The notes under the pieces: generated by a model
Seen by the model: the letters and a program-made list of their open reading frames with translations, nothing else
Databases searched by the model: none
Told to the model about the DNA's origin: nothing
Assembly: GCA_019915135.1 (NCBI GenBank)
Contig: JAHLMK010000006.1
Location: forward strand, 2,480,001-2,544,000
Direction: 5' to 3'
Source of the DNA: Strobilurus pachycystidiatus
Lineage: Eukaryota > Basidiomycota > Agaricomycetes > Agaricales > Physalacriaceae
Length of the DNA stretch: 64,000 bases
Shown here: in pieces, positions 9,541 through 22,462 of the stretch
Layout of the letters: every line of letters starts with the position of its first letter
Numbering within the stretch: the first letter of the stretch is position 1
Program-made: the position numbers and the translations under genes

Positions 9541-12500
9541 ATTGGACAAGAAAGCGTTTGATGATGGAAGAAACTCGTAACTTATGCAAGTGCCTTTCCT
9601 CGAAGCAGAGCCACTTGTGCTTCTGAGACTCATACACTGCAGATATACCCAAGCCAACGCCTAGCAGATAATTAACGATAGAGAGGTGGTGGGGAAAGCA
9701 AAACAAGATGAGAAGTAGCGAGTCGGCCGCTCGGCTCGCCGCCCGAGTCCAGATTTGCCACGCGAGCTGTGCCTGCCTGTACGCTTTGCTTGACCCGACA
9801 CCTACCCACCGCCTCCATCGCATCGTTCGGGCTGTGTGCGCCTTCAATCACTGCGCTCGCCACCTTATGGAAGAACACGCACACGGATACTCCATGGGAT
9901 CCGGAGCCATACTGGAAGTTTACGGGCCTTGGCGAGAATGGCAGCAAAATCGGGGGACTAGGTGCGTCTGCTGTGTAGCTGGCGTGTGGGGGACGCTGAC
10001 GAGAATATGCAATTTTTTTTATCCCCGACCCTACAGACTATAACATTGCCCGTCACAGGCGCGTCTTCTATGCTTCCGTCCACAAGATCATGGCCGCTAG
10101 CCGCTTTCTTTGCCATTTGCGCTTACTGGACGCGACTCCGCGCACGCCTTCGACTACGCCAGATGTATCCCGCAGGTTGGCTACGCCTGTTGTGCAGCGT
10201 CATTGCGCTATTCCAGCCGTGCAACGGACCTCTTCCATCCCGCACGCCAGCTGTCCGGCGAATGTCTGCTACGGCTGCCTCAGACATATGAGCCCGTCCT
10301 CCTCGCCTCCTTCCACTGCTCCTGGACCTAACCATCGAACTAATCGCCATATCCGTAGCCATTTCAGCCAATTCCGCACGCCAGCGCCCTCACATCTGCC
10401 CAAGAATCCAACCGAGAGCGAGAACAGGACTCTCGCACGGTCCACGGACACAGAGTCGAGCGAGCAGGATGGAGATGGAATTGACCAATCCGAAAGGCGC
10501 GGCGAATGCGGAAGAGCAGAAGGTACGTTCGACACGGATTTTCTTGGGTGAAGAACTCAGCTTGTTGCAGCGTCCTGTTCCAACGCTCCTTCGCCACGTC
10601 TGATGTCGGTTGCCTGTTCAAGACTAGTCAGCGTGTATCCTCTTTCATATTCACATCTTTTCACACTTTCCTCTCCTCTTGGCCCACTCAGGACAAGCGC
10701 CAGAACTTGACCACTCATGCCGCGAAACTCCCCTCGCCATTCCCGTTCTCACGCCCAACGCCTTCGCACCCTACCTCGAGAAAAGGTACTCGATCGAGGA
10801 GTTGAGCTCGCCTGTCAAGCCTACAAGGGAAGACAATGCACAGAGCTCTCGCCGCATATCACGCCCACGCACAGATTCAGACGGACGTTCACTAAATTGT
10901 TGACAGTTGACAAATCCGAACGGTTATTTCCTCTCGTCATAACACGACACGACGCGACGCGACACATCGGATTGTCCAGGCTGTGGTGCGCCCTCGCAAC
11001 CACCGCGCACGCCTCCGTCTAGAGCGAACATGGATATGGACACACCGTGAAATAAGGAGGCGTAGGGGACGAATGTGAGTGCCGCTTATGTTTGTGGCTG
11101 ACGACTTAGCTGGGACAGCAGGTTCATCCACCATCGCCTTACCCTACCCGTCCCGTTCACGAGCACGGCCGAAACGACGACCACCGCATCGCACACATTT
11201 GTACGCGGCTTTTCTCCGCGTTTTGCACGAACCCCATCCCATACCCTACACCTGTACCCAGGACCGGGCAGGATGCATCACCACTCCCTGGTACTCAAAA
11301 CCCCAACGATGAAGAGCTTTCTGTGGCCGCGTGCTGCGGAGCAGTACCAGACAAGACCCGTTGAAGTTATTGGCGGAGAAATGAAGTCGCTCGATGGGCG
11401 AGCCACGCAAATGGACTACGCCAGTCTGCCACACCCGCTTTGACGATTTCTCGAAAATTTGCGACACTCGAGCCCGTCGTTGATGATCCCGCCGCGCCGA
11501 CACTCAAATCGACTCCTCCGATTGTTCATAGATCGGGTCCGCTAGCTACGCCCGCCGTGCCCGCTGCACCCAACCTCCCCACGCAAAACGTCTCCATCCC
11601 TCCGCGGAATCCACGGAATCTTGATCCCAAGAGCGAGACTCACGCACAATCCTGGACGAGGGAAATCTTTAAAGAGCAGGAACGTGGGCGAGGAGCGTGA
11701 TGAAGGAGCAGAGTACGCAAGATCAGGGAGTCACGGTGCGCGAGGGCCGGGACGCGGAAACACTATCATCAAGCTTCATGCGGACACTGGCGCCGGCAAG
11801 GTATGTTTTACTCTGTCGGTTTGACGAGGGCGGCGTGGGCTGATTTGTCTCCCCTCGTAGGGTTATCTGAACATGAATATAGAGTTGGCGTATATGGAGG
11901 AGGAGTTGGGTATGGGTGTGGATAAGGTTGGGTTTTTCAAGTCTGAATGTGATTCGGGGACTGATATGATCTGATTAGGATTCATTCACGGCCACAGATC
12001 CTCCTTCTATTCAACGACACACTACCGATTTCGATCCGCCCTCAACAACTTCTTTACCCGTCTGCGTCTACGAGCGCATTACCCGTCGATTTTCCCGCCA
12101 TCGCTGCCGACCACCATTAGCCACCTCGTGATCCCATACATTGAGGCCAACAGGACGAAACATCATGCTCCGCGCCGAGCGCCATTTCTTCCACCACCAG
12201 TACGCCGCAGTCTATGTACGTCACGACATTGGGGGCAGAGAGTGCGATGGGCTGGCGGATCACTCGGTTGATTTTGGGGATGTGATGTCCGACTTCTTAC
12301 TTTGTTCGTTTTTCGGTTACTTGAAAGTTACCATTTCTTTTGCGTGCTGCTGTTTTCGTTCTTGTCATATGCTTTCGTTGCCAGTCTTTTGCTTATTTAC
12401 CACTTGCTGCCCATTTTTTTCGTTCCTTCCGCCCAACGCCTTCGCTCCTTACCTCGATGAGAATTTCTCGATCGAGTATTACGCCCCGACCAGATTCAGA

Positions 12501-13790
12501 CCGGCGTTCACCGCCGGAAGATGTGAAACCCGCGGCGAAGACTACCACCGCCGTTGGCTGGGCGGACGTTGCGCGCCGCAGAGGCGGAGGCTGAAGGATC
12601 TTATGAGGGGAGGTGGCGGGGTGGAGGAAGAGCAAGGCGGGGGGAAGAAGAAGGGGGGGGCCAAGCCGCAGAGGTCCAGAGGGGTGCCCCCCGTCCCGAA
12701 TTACACAAGCACGTTTGACGGGTGGATACTCATTGCGGCATGAGCCCCGCTCCGGCAAAGGGAGGAGGATGTGAGACCGGATGTCGAGGGGAGGGGAAGA
12801 GGATGTGGGGAAAGAAGACGGGGAGGTTGATGAGGAGAGAGCAGACAGGGGAAGGGCACCGAGGTCGTACGGTGGAGGTCGAACACGCTTACTGTCCGGT
12901 GCGAGGTCCAGTCAAAGTCTGCCGCGTCAGCTGTGACGAGGACCGGGTTCGCTGCGCCACCTATACAGCGGGGTTCTGGAAATCTGCCACGCCTGCTGTA
13001 CAACGCAAGTCTCTGTACACCGGAAGGCTACACCGCCCGTTTCCCCGCCTCCTTCCATTCCATTCCCGCACCCAACACTCCCGCCCCATCCCAATCCCAG
13101 TCGCAGGGACAACACAGCAAAACTCGCGCACAGACAACGACGAGGGACGTGAAAGCAAAGGTGGGGGCGAGGAGGAGGAGAAGGAGGAAAGTACGCAGGG
13201 CTTGAAGATGGAGAAGGCCGCAGTAGCAAGGAAGGCGGGGAAAGGCAGACGAATGGCGGCGTTGGTCAGAAAGAGAAAGGGATTGTAAGTTCCGCTTTTT
13301 CTCATTTCCTTGCCGTCAGCACTGATGATTGGTCCGTACATTGGGGATGTGGATATGGATATGAATACGGACTTGCGATAAGGTGGCGAGTTGTGTCGAC
13401 GTTTTTTACGTTGGGTGTTGAAATGATATATGATTACTTGATCCTGATCCAAAGCCACATGTTGCCTCACGTCCACCAGCATTTCACTGAGACAAACAAG
13501 AACCCAAGGAAGTGGACGCACCCACATCCTGACCCAATGACAAACTCACAACCCAACTCAACCATGATGAACTCACATCCTGATTCCTGAGCGCACCACA
13601 ACGAATGACCATCGCTCCGCGCCGAGCGTACACACATAAGTCACAACGTCGAGGGTGGCAAACGACGAACCTGTGTGGCAGAATGGGGTTTTGGAAGAGC
13701 AGGCGGGTGTTTTCGTTATTGATTTTGGTGCTACTTGGTCCGGACTCGGTTTGGGTCTTACTGAATTATTTTCCTATCTTCAAATGCTTG
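9540..13790 (+). pseudogene. Decayed copy of the coiled-coil/zinc-finger gene family (copy R2)
   Basis: Similarity to the better preserved gene at 26.6-30.1 kb is visible piece by piece. It shows the FAPYLEK and SSPVKPTR stretches (10.75-10.85 kb and again near 12.45 kb), the ALEPVVDDPA region (11.4 kb), the acidic STQ-LEMEKA region (13.19-13.25 kb) and remnants of the coiled-coil exon (13.61-13.71 kb). The frame is broken many times and the last two exons, including the zinc finger, are absent. The stretch 9540-10398 is also homologous to 37690-38540 (copy R5). The copy ends about 130 bp before the end of the NLR gene that runs towards it. Confidence 0.7.
10399..12507. repeat. 2.1-kb duplicated segment, copy 2
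   Basis: It matches 1-2109 along its length. Unlike copy 1, the sequence continues smoothly on both sides into the rest of the decayed coiled-coil gene, so this is the likely ancestral arrangement. Divergence starts after GGCGT at 12507. Confidence 0.9.
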
Positions 13791-13924
13791 ATTTGAAAAT
13801 GTGACACATTGAGGCAAGGAAATAAGTCTTACCTATATAAGTGTAACTTGAATGTTAGAGTCAGCTGAATTTTGAAAGATGAACTTGGGAATATATTTGA
13901 TATTGACTATTGAAGACATGTGTA

Positions 13925-16900
13925 CTATTCATTTATATCATTCTCCTTTACTGCTTTGTGGTCAAGAAGGATTTGTGCAACAGCATTGTGTCCTCTGGAA
14001 ACTGCAGCATGCAATGCATTGCCATATTCACCACCTTGAGCATTGACATCAGCACCAGAGTCAAGGAGGATTTGAACGACAGTGGCATTTCCAAAACAAG
14101 CTGCAGCCTGCAATGCATTCCCAAATTTACCACCTTGAGCATTGACATTGGCACCGTAGCCAAGTAGAGTTTGAACAAGAGTGGCATTTCTATGCAAAGC
14201 TGCAGTCTGCAATGCATTCCCAAATGTACCGCCTTGAGCATTAACATCAGCACCATAGTCAAGAAGAGTTTGAAGAATAGCTGTGTTTCTTTTGAATGAT
14301 GCAGCTTGCAATGCATTTCCAAATTTACCGCCTTGAACATTAACATCAGCTCCATGGTCAAGTAAAATTTGAACGATAGTGATGTCTTCAAAAGAAGTTG
14401 CAGCCTGCAATGCAGTTCCATATTCACCACCTTGAGCATTAACATTGGCACCGTGCTCAAGAAGAATTTGGGAAATGGTTGCATGTCTACCATAAGCTGT
14501 AGCCTGTAACGCATTCTCATAATGACCACCTTGAGCATTGATATCAGCACCATGATCAAGAAGGATTTGAACAATGGTGGCATGTCCACAATAAGCTGCA
14601 GCCTGCAATGCATTCCCACATTTACCACCTTGCACATTGACATTGGCGCCATGGTCAAGAAGGGTCTGAACAATAGTAGCATGTCCACAATGAGCTGCAG
14701 CCTGTAACGCATTCACATAGTGACCACCTTGAGCATTGACATCAGCACCTTGGTTAAGTAAAATTTGAACAACAGCTGTCTTTCCAAGATAAGATGCCAT
14801 CTGCAAAGCACTGCCATTTTCATCATCTTGAGCATCAATACTAGCACCATGTTGCAAAAGAAGGTAAATAAGATCAGTTTCTGCATATTCCAATGCCATG
14901 TGAAGTGAATTTTTGCCTTTTCTTCCACAAAAGTTTATTTCTGCACCTGCATTTAACAGGGCAGATATAACTGGTAGTATGTGCTTATGATATAAAGCCA
15001 CTTGGAGTAAACTCATGGAAGTATTGATCTCCAACATGTCAACATTGGCACCTCTTTGCAGCAGCAACAGAATTAGCTCTGTATCTTTGCGCACAATAGC
15101 GGCATGAAGAGGGCAGAAAAATTCTCCAGAATTATATGTCTTCAGTGAAAGATTGATGTTGCTACCATGATCTAGAAAATAGTGCACTAGCTTATGATCA
15201 TTGTATGCAAAAGATGCAGCAAATGCTGTATTGAGTTCATCCTGTTTAATCTTATAGTTTTCAACTATGAAATGTATGACATTCAACATATTTTGCTGTA
15301 CTGCAAATTGTAGGAGTGAACGCAAATGTGGCATTTGTCTAGCAAATGTACCACCACACAAAGAAAACCAATATTGTCTCTGTGGGCTTCTAAGAGTCAT
15401 GAGTGAATTTGCCAATAAGTATGTCTCTGGCTGAATATCACTGAGATCAAAATGATGAAACCAATGTTTTGCAGAATAGTCCAGAAGATCAGACTTCAGC
15501 ATATTCCCACTTATTGCATTGAGCTGTGCAAGACATGTGCGTGCAATCATGTCATGACCAGATGATGGAAGAACATTGTACTGCTTTGCAATACTTGTGA
15601 CTGCAGTTGTGAGGTAGTTGCGAACAGAGGAGTGAGCAAGCTGGATCTAATGTGCCATATTTTAGTTAGTTTTGAACTAATAATAAAGAAAGCGTTTTAC
15701 GAACAATGTCCCTCGTCTCATTCTGATAATTCCTAGTAACAATGACGACAAGACTGGATAATTGTCTTGTCAAAAGCATTCTATCTCGTGTGCGTAAACC
15801 TGGATCAATTTGCCACATAGGAGTTGATGTGTCAATTGCAAGTGCAGCATCATTCAATTGATCAATGCTGATAGAGTCCATGGAGAGACATAGCCATTGA
15901 AGAGCTCGGTGCAATACTGGATCATAGTCATTGCTGTTGCGCAAGAGAATGTGGTCGTAAAGTGCATTCAAATCCCGGGGTAGCTGTGAGAGAGCCATAG
16001 CCAGCTCTTTCTGATTACGACACACCTCCAGCTCGCGGAGCAAACAAGCAACAAAACGGAACCTGTAACAAAGGATTACAATCAGATTGAGATAAAATAT
16101 AGCCAATGATTAGAATCTTACATGCCTGCTCCATATTCCATCAGAGTCACAGTTATTTCTTCCTTTTGCTGTGAAGCCCAACTCTGCAGAGCATCGTTTG
16201 TCTGAAGCTGATCAGCAATGAAGGCAGCAATGTCATCCCTCACACAGATTTCGACATTTAGGTCAATCTGTTTAGAGAAGAAAGGAAGGCGGTTTGTGAA
16301 GGGATTGCGTGGCTGGCTTGTCATCAGGAAATGCAACTTTGTGCCTTGCCACTGATGCATTAGCTCGACAAAGTCAAGCAGACGCTGGTGCTCCGATGGG
16401 ATACATTCATCCAGCGCATCCAGGACAACATATGTATCAGGAAGGTCCTGGAGAACCTTTTCCAGCATCTCAAGGATGATGTTGTGTGTAGGAGAGATTT
16501 GGCCACCACGACCAGCAACATGGTAATAATCACTTATAATATGATGAGGAGTAGGAGTGTACCGTGAGAGCTGGTAGAGAAGCGACCGGATGGCTGGGTT
16601 CAAGCGGTTCTTGTTGACATCGGACTCATTGACACTGAAGTAGAAAAATGCCAATGGGATACTTTTATCAATGTCAATGTTGTCAATGATGCTTGAGCTG
16701 GTGAAAAATGAATCAGTAAAATTGAAGTAGCCTGAAGCATCTTTGCTACCTGAGGACTGTCTTTCCCGTGCCCGCTATAACAACAGTTAGCCACGGTGTG
16801 TAACTTATGTTGAGCAACATACAGTTCCCTGATATCCATAACAAGGACCCCGGAGTCCTCTTCCATTCAAGGAAGTGTTGATTATGCAGGACAAGCCATT

Positions 16901-17871
16901 GGCCAGTGCTCTCCATCCGTGCCTCTCGAGCCCTCGTGAGATTAGAACGCCCCTTGGGGGGACTTTCCAGCCAATTGAAGATATCAGCGTCCACGCTGGA
17001 TGACAAGGTCAAAGATGAGCCAGCGAGAGATCAGAGGCTGCCACTCACACACGGCCATGCAGATAGTCCACCTTCACTATGCACTTGAGCTCGCATTTCA
17101 TCTTGAGTGATGGCAGATCAGAAATGAAAATCCTCAAACTGATTGGTCACATACCTGGAGACGATCTCGATACCCGTCCATTTCCTTATCCAGTGAGTTG
17201 AAATCGGCACTGAACTTGTCGTGGCCGGCGCCCTTCGTGAACTTGCTGTGTTCCTTGTATTGTTTGACGTAGTCGGTCACATTGTCGAGCAGTCTTCAGG
17301 ATGTCAGACATCTCTAAGTGTCGTATCGGAAGGCAAGCTTACTCTTTATAACCAAGCAAGTCGGCCTTGAGATCGTCGAGCAAAGCCGATCGACTAGTGG
17401 TTTGGACTATTTCGAGCACCGGCGCAATCGTGTTCCAGATGTCTTGGGATTTTCTGACCAGTTGCGATACCTGTTCTTGATCCGCCGTGTAATTCTAGGC
17501 GAGAGATTCATGACTATCGTGACACATACAGGATTTTCACGAACCTTGTATGTCTCGAGTAGCTTTCTCATCGCCATCACCACAGGTCCCACCCAGGGAA
17601 CGTTTTGCATGACCAGTCCCACCTGATCGAGCGCCCCGAGGATGATTTCACCGTTAGAGAGGACCGTATTGACCAACTTGGGCTTATCAGGTCGAATGCC
17701 CGGCGAAGACGATTTCGCGGGGTCTACAGCAGCACCAGCGGAAGCTTCCGACTCGTGGTCGCTTCCCGAGTGCCTGCGAGAAGGCCCATGGTTTGCTGGG
17801 TTCCCAGACGCGGAGGTGCGGCGGAGACTGCGAGGAGTGAACTGTTTGCGGATGGCCTTGAGTTTATGCAT
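13925..17871 (-). CDS. NLR-like STAND protein: NACHT NTPase with ankyrin repeats (NLR1)
   Basis: A multi-exon gene of roughly 1170-1180 residues for a predicted signalling NTPase of the fungal NLR type. Exon 1 is 17545-17871, from the only suitable ATG. Exons 17343-17494 and 17155-17293 finish a helical N-terminal domain. A further exon ends in LLWISGN and is spliced (GTATGT..TAG) to SGTGKTVL, giving an intact Walker A; the Walker B-like VVLDALDEC follows near 16.41 kb. The exon around 15.7-16.1 kb covers the NACHT-distal helices. The last exon (13925-15646) opens with LAHSSVRNYL, a winged-helix-type motif, and then carries ankyrin repeats, the last nine nearly identical 33-residue units. Such proteins are known in fungi from heterokaryon incompatibility and non-self recognition; that role here is inferred. 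The gene is convergent with copy R2 and visibly AT-richer than its surroundings. I saw no break in the frame. Confidence 0.87.
13950..14840 (-). repeat. 33-residue (99-bp) ankyrin repeat array of NLR1
   Basis: Nine consecutive units share the frame NALQAA..ILLDHGADVNAQGG. They differ mainly at the two to five residues after ALQAA, while the rest is nearly constant. Upstream ankyrin units are much more divergent, so only the C-terminal block is homogenised. Confidence 0.9.
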
Positions 17872-18158
17872 GGACGTTGGGAGGAAGGATGAGGTGTGCG
17901 TGTGAACGGTACAGTAACATCCCGTCAATCGAAGGCGGTGTCTGCATTCCCGCGCTGTCGCCGGGTCTTCCTCGGCGTGTGATAGATTTCGATAAGTGGT
18001 GTGCTAACAGCTAACTACGCAGAGATCCTATACTTGGCCGGCCCGCGATGTATTGCGGCGCATTGTACGTGTTGTTTCCCAATCACTGTGAGTCTATTAT
18101 CATCGATTGACGTGTACGCTGCCGTATCCTCGGATGGCCATCCTCCACACCCCCCAGG

Positions 18159-19300
18159 CTATGCTCCTCGTCTCTTTCCCGCGCTGGCATCGTTCCCCTC
18201 ATCGCCGCCCCAGTCCTCCTTCCCTCCCTCTTGCACTTGATCCCCACCTCTCTCGGATTGACTCTCCAACCTGCGCACTCTTGCTCTCAGCGCTTCGACT
18301 TCCGAGTCCCTCTCCCTCTCACGTTCCTCCCGCCCGCCCAACATCGCAACGACTCCCCTCCACCGCTCCACGTCCTCCTCGAGCCACTTGATGCGCCCTT
18401 CAAGCGTCCGCCGGGCGTCCGCGCCGTCGATCATCTGCAAGGTGCGTGGTCAGCATCAGACTGCAAGGTAAAGTATGGGATGGGAGCCGGAACCGTGACA
18501 GAGAGCGGGAAGGGAACAACGAAACCAAAACAATCAAAACGCACCTGCTTCTCCAAAACGCCATTCCGTCCCTTCAATTCCGCATTTTCTACCATCAATG
18601 TCATGACTTTCGCAGTTTGCGCCGTAAGTCGCTCGCACTCCGTTGCGGGCACAGCATGCGGTAATGACATCGGGACCGTGCTGGTGGTTGATGGCAGATT
18701 TGGAGGCGGATTCGGATTGGGGACCTAACAAGAATCATATCAGCGCCCAAATCACAGTACATATTGAATGGAAGAACTCCCCACCTCCTGAGAAGATTGC
18801 AGCTCTGTATCCGCATCCCCATTCTATCGAGAAAACTAAAGACTAACCACAAGCAGCCAAAGAGAGATACGGACCGTCGCCTTCGTTGTCTCCATCTCTA
18901 CGACCATATCCTGCACTTCCACCCGCCTCGCCCTCTCCACCGGGTTCTGCGACTCGCTGGTCTCCGAGCGAGAGTCTTGTTCGAATCCAGGAGCCTCAAG
19001 CGAACTAGGAGCAGCGGGATGCCGATCGGGCTCGTCCCCCCTCGCAGTCTTCCTCCTCCCTACCTCATCCTGGGTATCCACCGCCTCCGATTCTTCATCT
19101 GAGGTCGTCAATTGACCACAAAGCGCCAACCCCCTTCTCAGCACTTCAGGGTCAATACTGGCTGCCCACCTTGCTGCTTCTTCTTCTTCACTGTCCTCCT
19201 CTTCTTCCTCGTTGTTCTCTTCCGGCACCTCGTCCGCTTCTGTCTTCTCGTCCTCCTCGACCCGCGGCCGAAGAGCAGTCTTCCTCGCACTGCAGCGCGC
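18159..19300 (-). pseudogene. Partial coiled-coil family gene downstream of the chromo-like gene
   Basis: Three open pieces on the minus strand line up with exons of the family. An acidic stretch lies at 19.26-18.88 kb (EVPEENNEEEEED). A coiled-coil exon at about 18.73-18.55 kb contains VENAELKGRNGVLEKQ. A final exon at about 18.44-18.16 kb contains EGRIKWLEEDVERWRGVV and a second heptad-like region. I could not join them cleanly to each other or to the upstream 748-residue gene. They may be the 3' exons of that gene with a missed splice, or a broken neighbour. The stop is about 290 bp upstream of the NLR1 start on the same strand. Confidence 0.5.
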
Positions 19301-19310
19301 TGCAAGCTGC

Positions 19311-22300
19311 TTACGAGGTGCCTGCCCGCCAGTACTCTGCCTCGACTGGTGTCTTCTTCCTCTCCATCTCCCTGTCATCCTCCTCGACAAATTCATCGGC
19401 ATTTTCCCTCGCGGGTGTTACGTTCTCGCCATGACTCTCCCTCCCAACCGGTTCCATGTCCCTAGCCTTCCACACCTCAACCAGATCTGGCGTCACATCG
19501 TACGTGGGCACCCAGCTCGGCTCCCAAGGCTCTCCAGTTTCTGAAAAGGTGGGTGCGTCAACGGACAGGGAGGTGGAAAAGAGGAATAGGTGAATGAAAG
19601 GGTAAATGCGATGGAGACGAAACGAACAAACAGAACGAGTCGGCACTCACCAGGGTCCACACCATCCCACCTTACTCTATAACGCCCGTGCTCTTCCGCC
19701 ATGATCTCAATCACAGCCCACGACACCTCGTTGTCGTCTGGTCTTGGAGAAAAGGTCCGCGCAAACACTTGGTGTACCTGCGAATGAGACGAGGCATAAG
19801 CACACAGATACGGAAGAACAAGCAAAACGAAGGACTGGGATGAGAACGCAAGAGAGCAGAAACGAATTGGAGTGACAATAACAACAGAACATACCTGCTC
19901 CTCCAAAACACTGTTCCTCTCCTTCAACTCAGCATTATCCGCTCTTAACTTGGTGGCGTATGCACTCTGCGCCGTATATTGGGTGTGGAACAAGTCGCGT
20001 TCGGTGTTTGCTGATTGAAGTGCGTTCTTCAGGGCGGCGAGCTCATCGGAATCGGTGTGTGTTGATTCTCCTTGTTCCGGAGCCGGTACCGTGTTGGTTT
20101 GGACTCTGCTCGTCGATGGAACAGGCGGATCGTGCTCGGTAGCTGCATGGGCCTGATTATATGAGCACCCTTACTCGACGAAAAGATTACAACCGACCTC
20201 CTCCCTAAAGACCATTTTCACATCAATATCTCCAATCTATAAACACGAGTTAGCCAACAAGGAAAAGAAAAAAAAAACAGCGTGAAAGGTCACCTACCAT
20301 CTCTCGTCGCGAAACCACGTCCTTGTCTTCTGTTGGCGAGTTGGTCTTCTCTGCTCTCGCTGCCTGCCTATCCTCGTCCATCTGCAAGTCCTGCATACTC
20401 GTTTCCTCTTCCATCCGGGGCACATCCATACCCACCATGTGGGAACTTTCCTCGTCAACGTCGTCTCGCTCCTGCCCATGAGATGGCGATTCGATGACTG
20501 CGGTTTGGGGATCAGGGTGATTGGGCATGGCTGGTGCGACGGCTTCCAGGGGTGCAGACTTCCGTCGTATAGTTGGCGTACGAGCAGCAAGTGTGGTGAA
20601 TGTTCGCTGGGCAGTCGGTGTAGCCAACCTCTGTGCCGGAGCAGGCGTAGCAGACTTGGTCGCCACAGCCGGATGCGGTGGTCGTTGCTGGACACGCGGC
20701 GCAGCTCTCTTCCGCGGCTCAGGCTGGTACTCGTCGTCGTCGTCCTCTTCCGACGATGACGACGACGACGACGTTGCCGGATCCACGCAGCCAGACGACT
20801 TGGACGCGGCCGAAGGATTCCACGGCGGCCTCCCGGGTCCAGAAGTCTTGCGCGCAACTGTGTTCGTCCTTTGCTTGGCACCCTTCATCACCCGCATCGG
20901 CCCCCCCACCCTCCGAGCTTCCTCTCCCCGCGTGTTTGCCCCGTCGACCGGGAGCTTCATCCCCCCACCCTCAATCTCATCTCCCCCGGCCTCCCCCTCC
21001 CCCTCCCCCTCCCGCCTCCTTTGTGATCCGGCCGGGCTCCCCCACACGTAGCTGCCATCCGCAGCCCTCAGCGCAGGCTCGCCGTGATACGCGCGCTGTT
21101 CATCGAATGGCCTCGGGTTATGCCCAGGCCCCTGCAAGTCGCGCCACTGCTTCCTGCCCACCGTCCCAAACCAACTCGCGTCCGTCGGTAACAGAGGCGG
21201 GAACGCCCGAATCCCATCCCGCATCAAGATCGGGGGATCCGCTTTGGACGTGGATGTCGAGGTGGGATTGGGTTGCGACGACCTAGGCGCGCCGTTGGAG
21301 CTCGACGCCGTAGCGGTGACTGTGCACGTCGACGCGTCAGGAGCCAGACTCGGGCTCGACGCCGTAACTCTGGAGCTCGACGCAGCAGGAACGAGATTGG
21401 AATTTGACGCCGTGGTGCCGAGTTTAGCGCTCGACTTGGCAGAAGTGGGTTCCAAGCTCGATGCAAGATTGTCGTCGTACGTCAACTGCGGACCAACGTC
21501 CCCCTTCAGTCTGATATTCGCCGGCGTAGGAATGAGGTAACCTGCAAGGAAAGACTCAGCGAGGGGAACGATACGCAGCGGTAAGAACGGGATGGATAAA
21601 AGACACATCGACAACTACAAAAAAAGCCACACACCGTTCTCGAAAGCTCTCCACTGCTTCACCTTCACCTTCGTCTTCGTCTTCCTCTCCATGTCCTCAT
21701 CACCAGCCCTCTTCCTCTTCTTCCCATCATCCTGCTTGACTTGGTTCTCGTATTTGGTCGGCTCGTAATCGTCAGATTGCCCTTCACGCACTATCAGCAT
21801 CTCGTCGGAAGCAGAGATAGAGATAGGTGGATGGGCGCGGCGCGTACTTATGGAATTGCGCTGGCGCGGGAATGCAGACGACACGCACCCTCTTTGCGTT
21901 TCCACTCTTCCACCAAGTCCGGCGACACGTCGTACTTGGGTACCCAGCTCGGTTTCCACGCTTCGCCCGTCTCTGGACAGAGAAAACAAATCAGTAAGGA
22001 ACAAAGAAGGGAATGGGAACAAAAGGTGCGAGAAGGAATAGATGTGCTACGCGTGCAAAACAGGGCCGAGAATGAGGGTATTGGAGCGACGGGATGAGAT
22101 GGTATCGTCGGAGTTTCTCTCAAGACGACACAAATGCGTGAACAAGCACTCACCAGGATCCACACCCGCCCTCATCACCCCATACTCCCCGTCCTTCTCC
22201 GCTATGATCTCAGTCACGCCGGCGTCGGAGAATTTCTGCATCTGTGGCTAGGATTAGTTGGGTGAAGAGAAGATGGGGTGTGGGGAAGAGAACGGGGTTG

Positions 22301-22462
22301 GGATGATGGGCAGAAAAGGGAGGATTGTAGATTTCGATGGCCGACTGGGAGGATGGTGCAGAGAGAGTAGAACAGGGCGTGTGTGGATTACGGTTTGCGC
22401 GCGTGTGGGTGTGTAAGGGGGGTAACACTCACCGAACTATGCGTCTGGTACGCGCTCGGCAT
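19311..22462 (-). CDS. Nuclear-type protein with two chromo-like domains and a coiled coil
   Basis: Nine exons join in frame to 748 residues: 22433-22462, 22154-22241, 21889-21972, 21635-21781, 20298-21541, 20198-20236, 19895-20152, 19651-19777, 19311-19540. Each end of the protein carries a chromo-like domain split by an intron at the same place, just after VDP (first copy EIIAEKDGEYGV...WKPSWVPKYD, second copy EIMAEEHGRYRV...WEPSWVPTYD). Between them are a basic KKRKRAG segment, a long Ser/Ala-rich region, a GPGRPPW AT-hook-like motif, an acidic stretch and a coiled coil (LRADNAELKERNSVLEEQ). Chromo domains bind methylated histone tails and AT hooks bind DNA, so a chromatin role is inferred. 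The conserved aromatic cage is only partly kept in the first copy. The exon order parallels the plus-strand gene at 26.6-30.1 kb. The real C-terminus may lie further downstream. Confidence 0.68.

Noticed and set aside
13950..14840. Regular direct repeats suggesting a CRISPR array
   Set aside because: The repeats are coding ankyrin units with a 99-bp period and no spacers, in a eukaryotic gene.
20521..21286. Overlapping plus-strand frames of 176-202 codons
   Set aside because: They are antisense to the long exon of the chromo-like gene and are Ser/Pro/Ala-rich shadows of its GC-rich codons.
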